From Streptomyces sp. V4I2 (GTDB taxonomy: Bacteria; Actinomycetota; Actinomycetes; Streptomycetales; Streptomycetaceae): 64,000 nucleotides of DNA. Location of the stretch: assembly GCF_030817655.1 (NCBI RefSeq), contig NZ_JAUSZM010000003.1:1736001-1800000 (forward strand), read 5' to 3'. The notes beneath the pieces are model-generated. The model had not been told where the DNA came from. It saw only the letters and a program-made list of their open reading frames with translations, and searched no databases. This document shows positions 62,981 to 64,000 of the stretch, in pieces; the stretch's first letter is position 1, and each line of letters opens with the position of its first letter. The position numbers and the translations under genes were made by a program.

Positions 62981-63726
62981 CCGGCCCGGCGAACCGCGGC
63001 CCCCGGGTCGCCGTGGTCACGGGCGCCGCCGGCGGCCTGGGGCTCGCCATCGCCCGCAGACTGGCCGGGGACGGTTTCACGGTCGCCGCCCTCGACGTCG
63101 ACGAACCCGACGACACCAGCTCGATCCCGGGCGGCCGGGCCTGGCGTTGCGACGTCGGGGACCCGGCCGCGACCCGCCAGGCCGTATCCGAGATCGCCGA
63201 GGCGTACGGCGGGGGCCGGATCGATGTACTCGTCAACAACGCCGGCCTGCTCTCCGACCGGGCGCCGCTGCTGGAGACGACCCCGGAGGAGATGCACCGC
63301 TTCTTCGCCGTCAACGCCGTCGGCCCGCTGCTCATGGTGCAGGCGTGCCTGCCCTGGCTGCGCGGCAGCCCGCACCGCGGGCGGGTGGTCAATGTCGTGT
63401 CCCGCACCTTCTTCACGGGGTCCCCGGGCCAGATCGCCTACGTCGCGAGCAAGGGCGCGCTCATCGGGATGACCCGGGTGATGGCACGCGAACTGGGCGA
63501 GCACCGGATCACGGTCAACGCGGTGGCGCCCGCGCAGGTGGCCACCCCGGGCACCCGGGCGCACTCCGGCGACGAGGTGTTCGCCGCGACCATGAGCCGG
63601 CAGGCGATCAAGGAGTTCGTCACCCCGGAGCAGTTCGCGGGGCTGGTCTCCTATCTCGCCTCACCGGACGCGTCCATGGTCACCGGCCAGACGCTCGTCT
63701 GCGACGGCGGCGGACTCCTGCACTGA
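62977..63726 (+). CDS. SDR family oxidoreductase
   Basis: 249-residue short-chain dehydrogenase: TGAAGGLGLA, NNAGLLSDRA, active site AYVASKGALIGM with Ser in VVSRTFF, and a C-terminal MVTGQTLVCDGGGL. It is coupled to the isomerase-like gene and precedes the dioxygenase subunit gene. A role in oxidising a semialdehyde or dihydrodiol of the aromatic pathway is inferred from context. Confidence 0.85.
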   Translation: MTGPANRGPRVAVVTGAAGGLGLAIARRLAGDGFTVAALDVDEPDDTSSIPGGRAWRCDVGDPAATRQAVSEIAEAYGGGRIDVLVNNAGLLSDRAPLLETTPEEMHRFFAVNAVGPLLMVQACLPWLRGSPHRGRVVNVVSRTFFTGSPGQIAYVASKGALIGMTRVMARELGEHRITVNAVAPAQVATPGTRAHSGDEVFAATMSRQAIKEFVTPEQFAGLVSYLASPDASMVTGQTLVCDGGGLLH

Positions 63727-63758
63727 CCGGCACCCACACCGGAGAGGAGAAGAACAGC

Positions 63759-64000
63759 ATGTCCAGCACCACACCCCGGGTCCCCGGCACCTATGTCTTC
63801 GACGCCGCGGAGAACCGCCGCGGCCGAGCCTTGAACCGGCTCTGCGGGTCCCTCAAGGACGCCGAGAACCGGGAGAGGTTCACAGCCGACGAAGCCGCGT
63901 ACTGCGAGACGTACGGGCTCACGGCCCAGCAGCGGGACGCCGTTCTGCGGCGGGACTGGAACCGGATGATGGAGCTGGGCGGCTCCATCTTCTACGTCTT
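63759..64000 (+). CDS. ligA: Protocatechuate 4,5-dioxygenase alpha subunit (LigA type), partial
   Basis: The ATG at 63759 follows GGAGAGGAG and the frame runs off the window at residue 80. PGTYVFDAAENRRGRALNRL, DAENRERFTADEAAY and DWNRMMELGGSIFYV match the small helical alpha subunit of LigAB-type extradiol dioxygenases, which lids the active site of the catalytic beta subunit. The beta subunit should lie just beyond the window. The enzyme cleaves protocatechuate (or 3-O-methylgallate/gallate) between C4 and C5. Confidence 0.92.
   Translation, partial: MSSTTPRVPGTYVFDAAENRRGRALNRLCGSLKDAENRERFTADEAAYCETYGLTAQQRDAVLRRDWNRMMELGGSIFYV

Overview
The window is very GC-rich, with GTG and TTG starts alongside ATG, many 4-bp ATGA/GTGA stop-start overlaps, LuxR/TetR/PadR/IclR regulators, an F420-type oxidoreductase and several Tat-type leaders. 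This points to a Streptomyces or close relative. I see no tRNA, rRNA or CRISPR array. The first ~16 kb looks like ordinary chromosome; from ~16.3 kb on it is accessory catabolic territory with dead transposases, gene relics and repeated operators.

Region 1 (1-16.3 kb): biotin genes bioB-bioA-bioD, facing a large LuxR-type regulator; a secreted lipase; a methyltransferase; a degenerate Fic/Doc-like protein with a ribbon-helix-helix antitoxin; a MacB/FtsX-type ABC transporter pair; an LLM oxidoreductase; a GNAT acetyltransferase; two overlapping CNNM/CorC-type membrane proteins; and an SGNH hydrolase.

Region 2 (16.3-40.8 kb): a catabolic regulon for an unknown hydrophobic substrate. A TetR repressor, a P450 with its own [3Fe-4S] ferredoxin and reductase, a thiolase-like/DUF35 pair resembling steroid side-chain retro-aldolases, CoA ligases, alcohol and aldehyde dehydrogenases, and a beta-oxidation set (hydratase, thiolase, SDRs, acyl-CoA dehydrogenase). 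An acyl-CoA dehydrogenase plus APH-type kinase pair resembles the 4-hydroxyacid (levulinate, ACAD10/11) route. Four copies of one 20-bp palindrome (17412, 21788, 29464, 35492) tie these units together. A GH5-CBM_X2-CBM46 cellulase and a ruined IS5-type transposase interrupt the block.

Region 3 (40.8-58.5 kb): an SDR behind a perfect 17-bp inverted repeat, a broken hydrolase, fragments of a CoA ligase and of ISL3 and IS110 transposases, a PadR with a YhgE/Pip-type membrane protein and a second SGNH hydrolase, two aldehyde dehydrogenases, a Tat-type beta-propeller protein, an IclR regulator, an SDR, and a two-component system divergent from a third CoA ligase.

Region 4 (58.6-64 kb, running off the end): an aromatic operon with a GalB-like PIG-L hydratase, a small unknown protein, a VanB-type reductase and VanA-type Rieske oxygenase, an esterase, a muconolactone-isomerase-like protein, an SDR, and the start of the protocatechuate 4,5-dioxygenase alpha subunit. 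This suggests O-demethylation of a methoxy-aromatic acid followed by meta (4,5) cleavage, in an organism group better known for the 3,4-cleavage route.
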